64,000 nucleotides of DNA from Niabella sp. (GCA_027493055.1 JAPUDO010000119.1:62001-126000), one strand, 5' to 3'. Numbered from the stretch's first letter, positions 35,891 to 45,254 are shown. The notes: generated by a model from the sequence alone, not told the origin. Numbers and translations are program-made.

Positions 35891-37123
35891 ATGTCAGCAG
35901 TTTTACATACAAGAGCAGATTATTTTATTCAATTAGAAGAACAATACGGCGCCCATAATTATCACCCTTTACCGGTGGTTTTAACAAAAGGCAGTGGCGT
36001 ACATGTATGGGATGTGGAGGGAAAAAGATATTACGACTTCCTGAGCGGCTATTCGGCTGTAAACCAGGGACATTGCCACCCCCAGATTGTAGAAGCCTTT
36101 GTAGCACAGGCGCAGCAGCTCACCCTTACCAGCCGCGCTTTTTATAATGATAAACTGGGTGCCTTTGAAAAGTATATCACCCGGCTGTTTGGCTATAACA
36201 AAGTACTGCCCATGAACACCGGTGTAGAAGCCGTTGAAACAGCTATCAAGCTTTGCCGTAAATGGGCTTATAAAGTGAAAGGTATTGCAGAAAATGAAGC
36301 GCAGATCATTGTATGCAATAATAATTTTCATGGCCGTACCACCACGGTTATTTCATTCAGCAGTGACCCTTCTTCTAAAAACAACTTCGGACCTTTTACC
36401 GGCGGATTTATTACTATTCCATACAATGATATTACGACCCTGGAACAGGTATTGCAAACAACCGGCAATATTGCCGGCTTCCTGGTAGAACCTATACAGG
36501 GCGAAGCAGGGGTTTTAGTGCCCGGCGATGGATATCTTGCCCAGGCAAAAACACTATGTGAACAGCATCATATTTTGTTTATAGCGGATGAGATACAAAC
36601 CGGCCTCTGCCGTACCGGTAAAATGCTGGCCTGTGATCATGAAAAGGTGCGGCCTGACATAGTACTGCTGGGAAAAGCCTTAAGCGGTGGCATGATGCCG
36701 GTAAGCGCTGTATTGGCCGATGATGAGATTATGCTTACCATTAAACCCGGGGAACATGGTTCTACTTACGGCGGCAACCCTTTGGCAAGTGCAACAGCTA
36801 TAGCCGCTTTGCAGGTTTTAACAGATGAGCACATGGCAGGCAATGCCGAAAAGCTGGGTATCATTTTCAGGGAGGAATTAAAAAAAATACCCTCTCCCCT
36901 CATTAAAGCCGTAAGAGGTAAAGGTTTATTAAATGCTATAGAAATAAACAGCGATGATGAAAACAGGGCATGGGATATTTGCCTGGCGCTGAAAGAGAAT
37001 GGCATACTGGCAAAACCTACTCATGGCGACAAAATAAGATTTGCACCACCTCTGATTATTACCGAAGAACAACTAAAAGAATGTATTTTTATCATTCAGC
37101 AAACATTAAAAGCTTTTGAATAA
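35891..37123 (+). CDS. rocD: ornithine aminotransferase
   Basis: A class III PLP aminotransferase of 410 residues that moves the delta-amino group of ornithine to 2-oxoglutarate, giving glutamate semialdehyde, for arginine breakdown or proline formation. Motifs: [36 protein letters not shown] (typical of OAT), [57 protein letters not shown] and the PLP lysine in [12 protein letters not shown] (Lys262). A long leader (about 160 bases) separates it from the divergent esterase; TACCTTGT near 35754 could be a -7 element. The last eight bases overlap the next gene. Confidence 0.94.
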   Translation: MSAVLHTRADYFIQLEEQYGAHNYHPLPVVLTKGSGVHVWDVEGKRYYDFLSGYSAVNQGHCHPQIVEAFVAQAQQLTLTSRAFYNDKLGAFEKYITRLFGYNKVLPMNTGVEAVETAIKLCRKWAYKVKGIAENEAQIIVCNNNFHGRTTTVISFSSDPSSKNNFGPFTGGFITIPYNDITTLEQVLQTTGNIAGFLVEPIQGEAGVLVPGDGYLAQAKTLCEQHHILFIADEIQTGLCRTGKMLACDHEKVRPDIVLLGKALSGGMMPVSAVLADDEIMLTIKPGEHGSTYGGNPLASATAIAALQVLTDEHMAGNAEKLGIIFREELKKIPSPLIKAVRGKGLLNAIEINSDDENRAWDICLALKENGILAKPTHGDKIRFAPPLIITEEQLKECIFIIQQTLKAFE

Positions 37124-37724
37124 CGCTAACACATCATATAATTTTTTGCCTGCCTTTATTGTGGGAGCCATTGAGGGTATTATTGTTATACTGGCCCTGT
37201 TTTGTTTTTTACTGGCAAAGGGAGTAGCGGTTCATCTTATATATCTTTATGCAGGTATTGCTGTAGTATTTATAGCCGGGTTGCTGGCCGCAGGCGCTTA
37301 TTATACCCGGAAAGAAGAAATGAAGCACAACAGCGGAGAAAGCAAAATACTTAAAATATACCAGGCCCTGGATATAGAAGATACGCTGAAAAAAGCAATG
37401 ACCGAAGATACCCTGCAGGAAAATAAGGAATGGGAAAAGGAATGGCAGGAAAGCAATAACGCTACCAGCAGTCTTACTGCCCGCAATTATGCGCTTGCTA
37501 TGCTGGGAGGATTTATGAGTGGAGGCATCATCATCCTGGTCAACAATTACTTTTTGCAATTACCTGATTATGCTGCGCTCTTTCTCCCGTTTGTATTGTT
37601 ATCCTTTTTAGGGTTCTGTAAATATAAAATATCCAACCAGAAGCCTATCAACGGTATGCTGCTCATACCCCTGTCGGGCATTGCCGCTGCCGCAGGAGCT
37701 TATTATGCAGGCAGCTTCTTCTAA
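37116..37724 (+). CDS. VIT1/CCC1-like membrane protein
   Basis: A 202-residue protein with about five membrane helices: [73 protein letters not shown] and [20 protein letters not shown]. The layout and the cytosolic segment [18 protein letters not shown] resemble VIT1/CCC1-type metal transporters, but the full set of metal-binding glutamates cannot be checked. The start appears to be TTG at 37116, overlapping the rocD end by eight bases, which implies coupled translation. It converges with the next gene with a four-base overlap. Confidence 0.6.
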   Translation: MNNANTSYNFLPAFIVGAIEGIIVILALFCFLLAKGVAVHLIYLYAGIAVVFIAGLLAAGAYYTRKEEMKHNSGESKILKIYQALDIEDTLKKAMTEDTLQENKEWEKEWQESNNATSSLTARNYALAMLGGFMSGGIIILVNNYFLQLPDYAALFLPFVLLSFLGFCKYKISNQKPINGMLLIPLSGIAAAAGAYYAGSFF

Positions 37725-38125
37725 CCGGGCAAATCTTCATTTTTTATTTGCGGTTCTTTAGGGAAAAAAGTTGTGATCAATAATATTGCAGATGCCGCCA
37801 GCACTATGTAAAGCCCTGGTAATTTTTCAGGACAAATACCTCCTTCACATTGAGGAAGCACACCAAAATTCCTGATAGCCCATGCAAAATTAACTGCCCC
37901 AAAAAGCAGGTTCATTCTTTTAGCCCATATTTTAGGAATAAGCGTACACAACAATATACATGCAGCCCAAATAAAATGGGCATAGCCGGGTTTTCCATAC
38001 CTGGTTCCGGTAGTATCAATCCCGGTTATAGTAATAGCAGGATCTTCAATACGCATCCACGGTAAAAAGCAGGCTATAACCAAAAGAATAATGCCGGTAA
38101 CAGCAACCCATTGAGAGCGGTTCAT
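37721..38125 (-). CDS. small membrane protein of unknown function
   Basis: A 134-residue protein with four predicted helices: WVAVTGIILLVIACFLPWM, YAHFIWAACILLCTLIPKI, a weaker one near NLLFGAVNFAWAI, and GLYIVLAASAILLITTFF. The loop between the third and fourth helices has two cysteines (PQCEGGICPEK). I do not recognise a family. The gene is tail-to-tail with the VIT-like gene and overlaps it by four bases. Upstream lies the remnant of a collagen-like lipoprotein gene on the other strand. Confidence 0.55.
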   Translation of the reverse strand: MNRSQWVAVTGIILLVIACFLPWMRIEDPAITITGIDTTGTRYGKPGYAHFIWAACILLCTLIPKIWAKRMNLLFGAVNFAWAIRNFGVLPQCEGGICPEKLPGLYIVLAASAILLITTFFPKEPQIKNEDLPG

Positions 38126-38244
38126 CTTTAATAAATTAGTTTGCGCGAAAATAATGTAAAAGCACTACATCACCTGAATACGTGATAGGCTGTACGCCTC
38201 TCCAATCATTAACCAGTAGTAAGCTATAATAGCCCGCTGTACTT

Positions 38245-38535
38245 ATTAAAAAGGATACGTATAACAGTGTATTAACTGCGCTGTGTGTTATTTGCTGCAG
38301 AAAGGGTGATACCGGCTCTGCTGGTCCGCAAGGTGCCACAGGCATTAATGGCACATATAAGGAAGGTTCAGTACAAATAAGATTCAGCCGGTCAGATAAT
38401 ACCTTACCCGGTGTACCGGTTATAGGTTTTAAAGTAGTGCTGATACCGGGAACCCTGATGGCTGTAGCCGAAAAAACGGGCGTGGACCTGAAAAATTATG
38501 CTGCTGTTAAAACTTCGTTTGGCTTGAAAGACTAA
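38245..38535 (+). pseudogene. remnant of a collagen-like lipoprotein gene
   Basis: The plus frame that ends in TAA at 38533 has no ATG but reads as a miniature lipoprotein: KKDTYNSVLTALCVICC looks like a signal peptide with a lipobox cysteine, KGDTGSAGPQGATGING is a collagen-like Gly-x-y stretch, and the end VVLIPGTLMAVAEKTG with YAAVKTSFGLKD matches the conserved end of Bacteroidota collagen-like lipoproteins. The central domain of about 130 residues usual in such proteins is reduced to about 25. With the start codon lost and the middle deleted, this is best called a decayed gene. Expression from a rare ATT or CTG start cannot be ruled out. Confidence 0.6.
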
Positions 38536-38594
38536 ATTAGAAAAGGTTGAACAGTTAATTACACCTTAACATTTGCAAAGCGATGCTCAACTAC

Positions 38595-38624
38595 AACGGC
38601 ACAAAGCTATTGCTCTGTGCCGTT
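38595..38624. repeat. 9-bp inverted repeat
   Basis: AACGGCACA at 38595-38603 and TGTGCCGTT at 38616-38624 are perfect complements around a 12-base loop. There is no T tract on either side, so it is at best a weak terminator between the plus-strand remnant and the minus-strand barrel gene. The rest of 38536-38740 shows no gene. Confidence 0.5.
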
Positions 38625-38740
38625 ATTCCGTTGCAGCCCCCTTCGCTTTCTAACTTCAATTTGTTCCTATAAAAGCTCAGGAGATTCTTATTATACTTTA
38701 CATATTTCCATTGCCATCATCTTAATGATATTTACCTTTT

Positions 38741-39451
38741 TTAGAAATAAAACACACCACTTACTCCTACTACACGATGCTGGTTATTTTTATTAGCATT
38801 ATTCTCATTGCTGCTGCCCGGCGCCGTATTGGTTAAACCAATTCCATATTGCGCATGCACGCCAAATTTTCCAAAGTCAACGCCGCCAATAATGTTTGCA
38901 CCAAAATCAAATCTTTTAAACTGGCCGGAACCTATTGTACCATGTCTGTCATCACCGTCCAACGGATCATCATCGCCCCATTCAATATTCCGGGAGGCTG
39001 TGGTTGTTACTCCATTGGTTTCTGTAGTAGTTTTCAGTTTGCCGGCAATACCTACGGCTGCATACGGACCAGCACCAATATAAGCTTTCACACGCTCATT
39101 AAAAGGTAACATTACAGATATATTTACCGGCAATTCCAGGTACATGGGGTTTACTTTATAAGTTGTTTTGACACCCCCGGTAAGCGCTGTAGAAGATTCT
39201 ATCCCCTTCGATTGAAGATCCAGACCCGTTCTTACTTCAAATGTAGAGCCTAAAGGAATAGCGCCTATCACGCCGGCATTAAAGCTGTTTAACCTTTTAC
39301 TATCATCAAGATTGCCTTCTTTTCCGTTGGTAATGTTCGAATTATTCCAACCGCCTTTTATACCTATTTTGGCATCAGCAAATCCCTGGGCTTTTGCAGC
39401 GCCTGTAGCGGCTATTAACGCTATGGCACTAATAATAAATGTACGTCTCAT
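38741..39451 (-). CDS. PorT-like outer-membrane beta-barrel protein
   Basis: A 236-residue exported protein with signal peptide MRRTFIISAIALIAATGAA. The mature protein opens with DAKIGIKGGWNNSNI, typical of the outer-membrane beta-barrel family, and has strands FEVRTGLDLQSKGIE, PMYLELPVNISVMLP, AYIGAGPYAAVGIAGKL, FDFGANIIGGVDFGKFGV and the C-terminal GVSGVFYF ending in phenylalanine. A loop of about 25 residues rich in Asp and Gly (WGDDDPLDGDDRHG) may be surface exposed. Function unknown. Its 260-base upstream region (39452-39712) shows no gene. Confidence 0.8.
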   Translation of the reverse strand: MRRTFIISAIALIAATGAAKAQGFADAKIGIKGGWNNSNITNGKEGNLDDSKRLNSFNAGVIGAIPLGSTFEVRTGLDLQSKGIESSTALTGGVKTTYKVNPMYLELPVNISVMLPFNERVKAYIGAGPYAAVGIAGKLKTTTETNGVTTTASRNIEWGDDDPLDGDDRHGTIGSGQFKRFDFGANIIGGVDFGKFGVHAQYGIGLTNTAPGSSNENNANKNNQHRVVGVSGVFYF

Positions 39452-39712
39452 AGTTTTTGTTTAGAATTTTTACAGGATTTATTTCCTGCCTTTCTATTTA
39501 TAAAATACTATGCCAAAAACATCACCCGGTAACATTTACTGTTAATTCAAACTTGTGAGAGTTAATTTTCAAAGGTTTACAAAAAGCATTTTTTAAACAT
39601 GCGGTGTGAAGTATAAACGTATATTTTTTGGTAAATACATCTGCCAGAAAATAAAGCAAAAAAGGCTGCTCTTCTATGGTGAAAATCAATTATTTTTCTG
39701 AGAAAGCCGGCT

Positions 39713-41707
39713 TTAATTTTTAGCAGGGTTCGCACCTGCCTGATCTGTACCAGATAAAAATCTTAAGGGCCTTTCATCACTCCGGGCAGCATTTTCTTTA
39801 TTATTTTTTAAAGCAGCTAAAGATTGGCTCGCTTTCACCAGCTGTACCAGCTCCGTTTTATACCCCTCCTTATCTTCTTTAACAAGTGGATTTAATATCT
39901 GTAAGGCCATATCATAGCCTCCCGCCCCCTTATATTCAGACCCCCTCAGCATCATACCAAACTTTGCTACCGCAGCCGCAAGCTTTATATTATTGCCGGC
40001 GTTATTAAAGGCTACCGGGCTGCCCGAAATTATTTTTTCCAATAAAAGGCTTTTATCTTCCGCCGGTTTTTTATACCGGAATTTCACTGTCATTACTTCA
40101 TTAGCATTATTGAATATAGGCGCCTTCCCTTGGGGCTTCTGGTATTTCAACTCATCCACTTTTTTCAATTCAGGAGCATGAACACCCAGCGGGATAATTT
40201 CATACAAGGCCGTAACCGTATGGCCGCTGCCCAGCTCACCGGCATCTTTTTTATCATCGTTAAAATCTTCCTTTGCCAGCATCCGGTTCTCATAACCAAT
40301 CAGTCTGTACCCCTGTACTTTAGCCGGGTTAAATTCTACCTGTAATTTCACATCCTTTGCAATAGTGAACATAGTACCTCCAAACTGGCTGATGAGCACT
40401 TTCCTGGCTTCGCTTAAATTATCAATATAAGCATGGTTACCGTTTCCCTTGTTGGCCAGCTTCTGCATCTTGGCATCCTGGTAATTTCCTGTACCAAAGC
40501 CCAGCACCGTTAAATACACCCCCGATTTTCTTTTTTCCTCGATCATTCTTTCCAGCTCATCATCACTGCTCTGACCTACATTAAAGTCCCCATCGGTGCA
40601 AAGCACAATCCTGTTATTGCCATTCCTGATAAAATTGTCCTGTGCTACTTTATAAGCCAGCTTAATGCCGGCTCCACCTGCCGTAGAACCGCCTGCCTGT
40701 AACGCATCAATAGCGTCTTTGATCTTTGTTTTATCATTACCGTCAGTAGAAGGCAGCACCAAACCTGCGCTTCCGGCATATACAACTATAGCTACTTTAT
40801 CCCGCGGACGTAACTGATCTGCCAGTAATTTCATGGAAGATTGTACCAAAGGCAGCTTGTCCTGCGACCACATGCTGCCGCTAACATCTATCAGGAAAAC
40901 AATATTGGCAGCAGGCAGATTTTCTGTAGGTATTTTCTTTCCCTGCAGGCCAATAGCAACCAGGTGATGCTTTTCATTCCACGGACAAACCGTATATTCC
41001 GTATGAATACTAAAAGGCGTATCACCTGTGGGTTGCGGATAGTTATATGTAAAATAATTGATCATTTCCTCAATACGCACTGCGCCATCAGGAGGTAGCT
41101 GACCATTACTGATGAAACGCCTGATATTACTGTACGAAGCGCCATCTACATCTATAGAGAAAGTGGACAATGGGTTATCTGCCGATTTTAAAAAAGGGTT
41201 CTCTTTTATATTATCATAGCCTTCACGGCTGAAATCGTTATTATCGTGCCAGCTTTCATCTGCTACCGGTGAACGGCTGCCGTATAAGGATGAGGTTCCC
41301 CGGACCCTCATAGACGCGTTATAGTTATCCTGAACAGAGGCCACAGCGCCGGTGAATGTTTTCTTTTTCTGCGTACCATAACCTATCACTACCACTTCAT
41401 CCAGGTTATCCGCAATGCTTTTTAGTACAATATTGAGCTTTGTGCTTTTGCCCACTTTTACTTCCTGCTGCCGGAAACCCACTGCGGTAATAATGAGAAC
41501 TGCCTTATCGCTTTCTACTTCTATTGTAAAATTGCCATTAGCATCACTGCTCACTGCATTTTGTGTCCCTTTTTCCTGGATGGTGGCAGAAGATATGGCC
41601 TGATTATTTTCATCTGTAATAGTACCTTTTACCGTTTTTTTGATAATGGTGAAAGCTGCAAGCGTCAGCAACACTAATGCTGCTGCAAAAAATTTCAGGT
41701 AGTTCAT
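39713..41707 (-). CDS. VWA-domain protein with carboxypeptidase-regulatory and plug-like N-terminus (YfbK type)
   Basis: A 664-residue exported or anchored protein: hydrophobic segment 5-20, a CarboxypepD_reg-like beta-sandwich (about 24-97, KGTITDENNQAISSATIQEK), then LDEVVVIGYGTQKKKTFTG (102-120) and RVRGTSSLYGS, which is the linker and first plug strand of SusC-type receptors. A YfbK-like N-terminal domain follows (TFSIDVDGASYSNIRRFI). The VWA domain starts at ANIVFLIDVSGSMWS with the MIDAS residues Asp274, Ser276 and Ser278, and the C-terminal DUF3520-like region runs to the end. Role unknown; VWA proteins of this type bind proteins through a metal ion. It is divergent from an ECF sigma gene. 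Confidence 0.85.
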   Translation of the reverse strand: MNYLKFFAAALVLLTLAAFTIIKKTVKGTITDENNQAISSATIQEKGTQNAVSSDANGNFTIEVESDKAVLIITAVGFRQQEVKVGKSTKLNIVLKSIADNLDEVVVIGYGTQKKKTFTGAVASVQDNYNASMRVRGTSSLYGSRSPVADESWHDNNDFSREGYDNIKENPFLKSADNPLSTFSIDVDGASYSNIRRFISNGQLPPDGAVRIEEMINYFTYNYPQPTGDTPFSIHTEYTVCPWNEKHHLVAIGLQGKKIPTENLPAANIVFLIDVSGSMWSQDKLPLVQSSMKLLADQLRPRDKVAIVVYAGSAGLVLPSTDGNDKTKIKDAIDALQAGGSTAGGAGIKLAYKVAQDNFIRNGNNRIVLCTDGDFNVGQSSDDELERMIEEKRKSGVYLTVLGFGTGNYQDAKMQKLANKGNGNHAYIDNLSEARKVLISQFGGTMFTIAKDVKLQVEFNPAKVQGYRLIGYENRMLAKEDFNDDKKDAGELGSGHTVTALYEIIPLGVHAPELKKVDELKYQKPQGKAPIFNNANEVMTVKFRYKKPAEDKSLLLEKIISGSPVAFNNAGNNIKLAAAVAKFGMMLRGSEYKGAGGYDMALQILNPLVKEDKEGYKTELVQLVKASQSLAALKNNKENAARSDERPLRFLSGTDQAGANPAKN

Positions 41708-41877
41708 GATAATATTTTTTTATAAATTGATAACAGGATTTTAAAAAAGATGTGCCGCGGTGATATTTCACTTCCTTTTGCAGTTAGGATGCAGCGCTTA
41801 AAAAAATTGCATAAAAAAGAAAAAAATTAAATTGCGTGTGTAATAAGCCGGATTCCGGCATCATTTATATATAATAT

Positions 41878-42456
41878 TTGGCACAGGTATTTACTATAAC
41901 ATCTTTAAAGCAGCAAACCGATGAAGATTTGCTGCTTGAGTTTAAACGTTCCGGAGATCAGAACGCTTTGGCTGAGCTATACCTGCGTTACAGCGACCTG
42001 TTATATGGCGTATGCCTGAAATACCTGGAAGATGCAGAAGATGCAAAGGACGCTGTAATGAATATTTACCAGGAGCTGCTCCGCAAAGTACCGCAACATG
42101 AAATTCAGCATTTTAAGAGCTGGGTATATGTACTTGCTAAAAATTACTGCCTGATGCAGCTGCGCAGCGCTAAAAAGAACATTACCGTAAATTTAGAGCA
42201 GCACACTATGCAATCGGACGATTTTTCGCATCTTGATAGTGTAATAGAAAAAGAAGAAGCGTTTAAAAGGCTGGAAAAATGCATTGAAAAGCTACCCGAG
42301 GAACAAAAAAGCAGCATTCAATTGTTTTATTATGATAATAAATGCTACAACGAGATAGCTGAAACAACGGGGATGGACTGGAATAAAGTACGCAGCCTGA
42401 TACAGAACGGACGGCGAAACCTTAAAATTTGTATGGAAAAAAATGCAGGGAAATAG
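41878..42456 (+). CDS. ECF-family RNA polymerase sigma factor
   Basis: A 192-residue sigma factor. Region 2 is LAELYLRYSDLLYGVCLKYL, then DAKDAVMNIYQELLRKVP and FKSWVYVLAKNYCLMQLR for DNA melting and core binding; region 4 is KLPEEQKSSIQLFYYDNKCY and AETTGMDWNKVRSLIQNGRR, a helix-turn-helix for the -35 box. No ATG is available at the front, and the frame starts at TTG 41878, which overlaps an AATATTTGG promoter-like stretch. Either TTG is the start of a leaderless message or the protein is slightly shorter. The next gene overlaps its end by 14 bases, a typical sigma/anti-sigma arrangement. Confidence 0.85.
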   Translation: MAQVFTITSLKQQTDEDLLLEFKRSGDQNALAELYLRYSDLLYGVCLKYLEDAEDAKDAVMNIYQELLRKVPQHEIQHFKSWVYVLAKNYCLMQLRSAKKNITVNLEQHTMQSDDFSHLDSVIEKEEAFKRLEKCIEKLPEEQKSSIQLFYYDNKCYNEIAETTGMDWNKVRSLIQNGRRNLKICMEKNAGK

Positions 42457-43732
42457 CAATACATATCATTTTTATGGGCCGGAGGATATTAAAAGATACC
42501 TTGATGGCGGCATGAACGCGCAGGAAATGCACGATATGGAAAAAGCTGCTCTGAAAGATCCCATGCTGGCCGATGCGATTGACGGTTTCAGAAACGCTGA
42601 TGCTTCCGTTACCCATAAACACCTGAACGATATAAGGGCGGCCATTTTAGGTACTGCGGCAAAGGAAAATATCGTGGTTTCCCTGCCACAAAGAACGCCT
42701 GTAAAATGGTGGCGCTGGGCCGTTGCAGCCTGCACCCTGGGCCTGCTTGCCGGAAGCGCCTGGTGGTTTATCCAAAAACAGAACGATATTGTTCCCTCAA
42801 CTCCCATTGCGAACATTAGCAGGGAAATTGCTCCGGCGGTTACCGCTCAACCAGCTGCAGAAACCGGTAAACCGGCCATCTCTAAGGCTGCACCTGAAAC
42901 CCCGGCCAAAAATGCAACAACAGAAGGAGTAAAAAAACCTGCAGCCATTTTAAAAGAAAATCACACTTCCATAGCAATAACAAAACCGCCAAAGCACGAA
43001 GAAACAGCCTTAAAAACGGCGGCGGCGGAAATCAGCTTAGCCGATGAGGCATCCGGTATCCCAAAAGACGCCACTACCTTGAACATGTCCCAGCAGGAGC
43101 AGTTCGCTTATAAGCATGTTTCGGCTGCGCAACCGGTCAATTACCTGTCAGAGAAAGTAACCGATAAGCAGGAAAATCCCCTGCCATCAGCTGGTGTTGC
43201 TGCTGCCGTTAATAACAACATGCTCACTAAAAGTAATAAAAGCTTTATGCCCACCAGGGACAGCAGCCTGAAAGCGCCGGAAAATATGACCGGGTATAAT
43301 AATGAGGTGGCCACCCTGAGACGCGTGCATAACAATATTGTTTTAAAAGAAGCAAAAGCTGACTCTAATGAAATAGTAGTGATTGGATATGGCCGGAAAA
43401 AACAGAAAGCCCTCACAGGGTCGGTTGGCGACTACCAAAAATTTCAAAAGCAAACAGAAAAAGCCTGGAAAAATGAAATCATTTATCCTGAGGAAGGTTG
43501 GGCTCATTTTTATGAAGAGTTGGGTACAGGACTTGGCGTGGACCAGTCCAAAGCCACCAAAACCCTGCAAATTAAATTTACGGTTGACGATAACGGCGAC
43601 CCGGTGGATTTTGAGATCGTGGAAAGTCCGGATGAGTTGCTGACAAAAAAAGCCATTGAAATGATCAGGAAAACCAAATGGAAAAATTTCAAGCTCGACA
43701 AGAATGCCGTAGTAAAAATAGAGGTCAATTAG
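42443..43732 (+). CDS. anti-sigma-like membrane protein with plug-like motif and TonB C-terminal domain
   Basis: A 429-residue protein. Residues 1-85 (YHFYGPEDIKRYLDGGMNA, MLADAIDGFRNA) look like the cytosolic helical part of Bacteroidota anti-sigma proteins. A membrane helix follows at about 89-110 (WWRWAVAACTLGLLAGSAWW), then an Ala/Pro/Lys-rich periplasmic stretch. Near residue 310, NEIVVIGYGRKKQKALTGSV repeats the SusC-type plug motif found in the divergent VWA protein. The last 85 residues (LQIKFTVDDNGDPVDFEIVE, AIEMIRKTKWK) form a TonB-type C-terminal domain. It overlaps the sigma gene by 14 bases. It may link a cell-surface signal to the sigma factor; that is inference. Confidence 0.75.
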   Translation: MQGNSNTYHFYGPEDIKRYLDGGMNAQEMHDMEKAALKDPMLADAIDGFRNADASVTHKHLNDIRAAILGTAAKENIVVSLPQRTPVKWWRWAVAACTLGLLAGSAWWFIQKQNDIVPSTPIANISREIAPAVTAQPAAETGKPAISKAAPETPAKNATTEGVKKPAAILKENHTSIAITKPPKHEETALKTAAAEISLADEASGIPKDATTLNMSQQEQFAYKHVSAAQPVNYLSEKVTDKQENPLPSAGVAAAVNNNMLTKSNKSFMPTRDSSLKAPENMTGYNNEVATLRRVHNNIVLKEAKADSNEIVVIGYGRKKQKALTGSVGDYQKFQKQTEKAWKNEIIYPEEGWAHFYEELGTGLGVDQSKATKTLQIKFTVDDNGDPVDFEIVESPDELLTKKAIEMIRKTKWKNFKLDKNAVVKIEVN

Positions 43733-44545
43733 CCCCTCCACTCCCTTCCTTTGTAATTTATTCCTTTCTAATACGATCTGACAGAAAGTCAACTTATCTC
43801 TTATAATAATACTTTCCAGGATTATAGCAATCCGGTTTTCTTCATTAAAATTTATGATAATCCTGCCACCCGGTGGGGTAGGGCAGAGGTTATCCAGTCA
43901 AAAAATGGAGAGTGCTAAAGAAGATTTTTATCTAAAATTAAATTTTACATAAAACACTCTTCTCAAATTTTCCTTTTGCTAAAACGGCCTCCTCCGTGGT
44001 CAAAATCACCTAAAACATCGCTTGAGTTAGCGAAAATAAATTAGTATAACAAGAAATATATATTTTATATAAATAAAAAGATAAATTAATTAATATAAAA
44101 TATTATTAAACAATTATTTATATAAATTAATTATACAATTCTTAACAATAGGCCAATTTATAAAAATTATCGCGTTTTAAAAACAATAAAATAATTAATT
44201 TAATGTAATATAAATTTTACAAATAGTTAATTTTCAATAATTAACATTAATTATTAATAACTATTTATTTTAGTACACAGATAATCTTCACTTTATTGCG
44301 AAAAAGCTAAATATTTTAGTAAAAAAATTACTGCGCTCCGAAAAAATAAAAAGTTTAAGTAAAAAAAATCCACCGCAATGAATAAAGCTTATTGCAACAG
44401 CGGGTCCAAAAAAGACAGACAGTTACAGAACTATACCAGCATTCAATAAACAGCCCCGGAAAAGAGGGGCTAACGCTTACCTGCTTCCGGGGCCTGAAAT
44501 ATTAATCGGTATAAAACAATACAAAAATGAAGGGCGATTGGCTTA
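43733..44545. other. 813-base gene-free gap with an AT-rich core
   Basis: No reading frame with coding character is seen between the anti-sigma gene and pyrE. From about 44030 to 44285 roughly nine in ten bases are A or T, with many AATTAAT and ATTATTAA words and hardly any G. The left flank has a CCACC-CGGTGG-type hairpin (43868) and a TTATCCAGT word (43892). Possible readings are a bent or easily melted region, a site bound by a nucleoid protein, or foreign DNA. A lone TTATCCA word is not enough to call a replication origin. Confidence 0.5.
44453..44493 (-). terminator. GC-rich hairpin after pyrE with two alternative pairings
   Basis: GCCCCGGAA (44453-44461) pairs perfectly with TTCCGGGGC (44485-44493); the left half GCCCC can also pair with the nearer GGGGC (44466-44470). 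It lies about 50 bases past the pyrE stop. Only a weak T-containing stretch follows on the minus strand, so terminator function is likely but not certain. Confidence 0.45.
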
Positions 44546-45178
44546 CTACACTCCTGTCCAATTGGCAGGATCCTCTCTCCATTGCAAAAGTAAATCCGCC
44601 TGCTCCTGTTGGATGATCCCTTTTTCAAGAGCCAGCTCCAGCAATACAGGGTAGGTGGTTAGAGGATGATATTTAAGGTTGCGTTTTTCAAAAGCTTCTT
44701 TGGCTACTGTAAAATCATACGTAAAAATGGATACCATTCCCACAATTTCCAGTCCGGCAGCCTCCAAAGCATCTACTGCCTGCAGGCTGCTTTTCCCGGT
44801 ACTTACCAGATCTTCCACTACTACAATTTTTTGTCCGGGCTCAAACCTCCCCTCTATCTGGTTGCCCAGACCATGATCTTTGGGCTTGGGACGCACATAC
44901 AGGAAAGGTAGCTTTAACTGATCGGCGGCCATCGCTCCCCACGCTATACCCGCGGTAGCCACGCCGGCCAAAGCATCGGCTTCGCTAAACTGTTCAAACA
45001 GTACATTACACATTTCGCTCTTAACAAAGTCCCGTATAAAGGGATAGGATAAAATGCTCCTGTTATCGCAATAAATAGGGCTTTTCCATCCGCTGGCCCA
45101 TGTAAACGGATTTTCAGGACTTAATTTTACTGCGCTGGCCTGTAATAATTTTTCAGCCACTACTTTTGCATCGTTCAT
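44546..45178 (-). CDS. pyrE: orotate phosphoribosyltransferase
   Basis: PyrE joins orotate with PRPP to give orotidine monophosphate in pyrimidine synthesis. The 210-residue length is usual. Visible motifs: FTWASGWKSPIYCDNR near the N-terminus (orotate site), GVATAGIAWGA, VRPKPKDHGLGNQIEG (flexible catalytic loop with Lys residues) and the PRPP-binding KIVVVEDLVSTGKSS at about 117-131. The C-terminal end LLLQWREDPANWTG is common in Bacteroidota. It is divergent from the NUDIX gene, whose likely promoter overlaps the pyrE 5' end. Confidence 0.95.
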   Translation of the reverse strand: MNDAKVVAEKLLQASAVKLSPENPFTWASGWKSPIYCDNRSILSYPFIRDFVKSEMCNVLFEQFSEADALAGVATAGIAWGAMAADQLKLPFLYVRPKPKDHGLGNQIEGRFEPGQKIVVVEDLVSTGKSSLQAVDALEAAGLEIVGMVSIFTYDFTVAKEAFEKRNLKYHPLTTYPVLLELALEKGIIQQEQADLLLQWREDPANWTGV

Positions 45179-45188
45179 TTGTACTTTA

Positions 45189-45196
45189 TATTTTTG
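45189..45196 (+). promoter_or_regulatory. -7 promoter element for the NUDIX gene
   Basis: TATTTTTG matches TAnnTTTG, with TTTTG at 45164-45168 about 20 bases upstream, the expected spacing for the -33 element. The upstream element lies within the first codons of pyrE on the other strand. The leader to the ATG at 45324 is about 120 bases and contains the GGACTTC word repeat. Confidence 0.55.
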
Positions 45197-45254
45197 GGTA
45201 CGAAATTAGAGATTAAGCCTGATATGTTTACAAGTTGACAGATTGCAGGAACTT

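Noticed and set aside
38136-38354. Minus-strand frame of 72 codons
   Set aside because: It is the antisense of the collagen-like remnant (its proline- and alanine-rich part mirrors the Gly-x-y codons) and has no signal or domain of its own.
43892-44285. AT-rich island as replication origin
   Set aside because: Only one partial DnaA-box-like word is visible and no dnaA or related gene is near, so an origin call is not supported.
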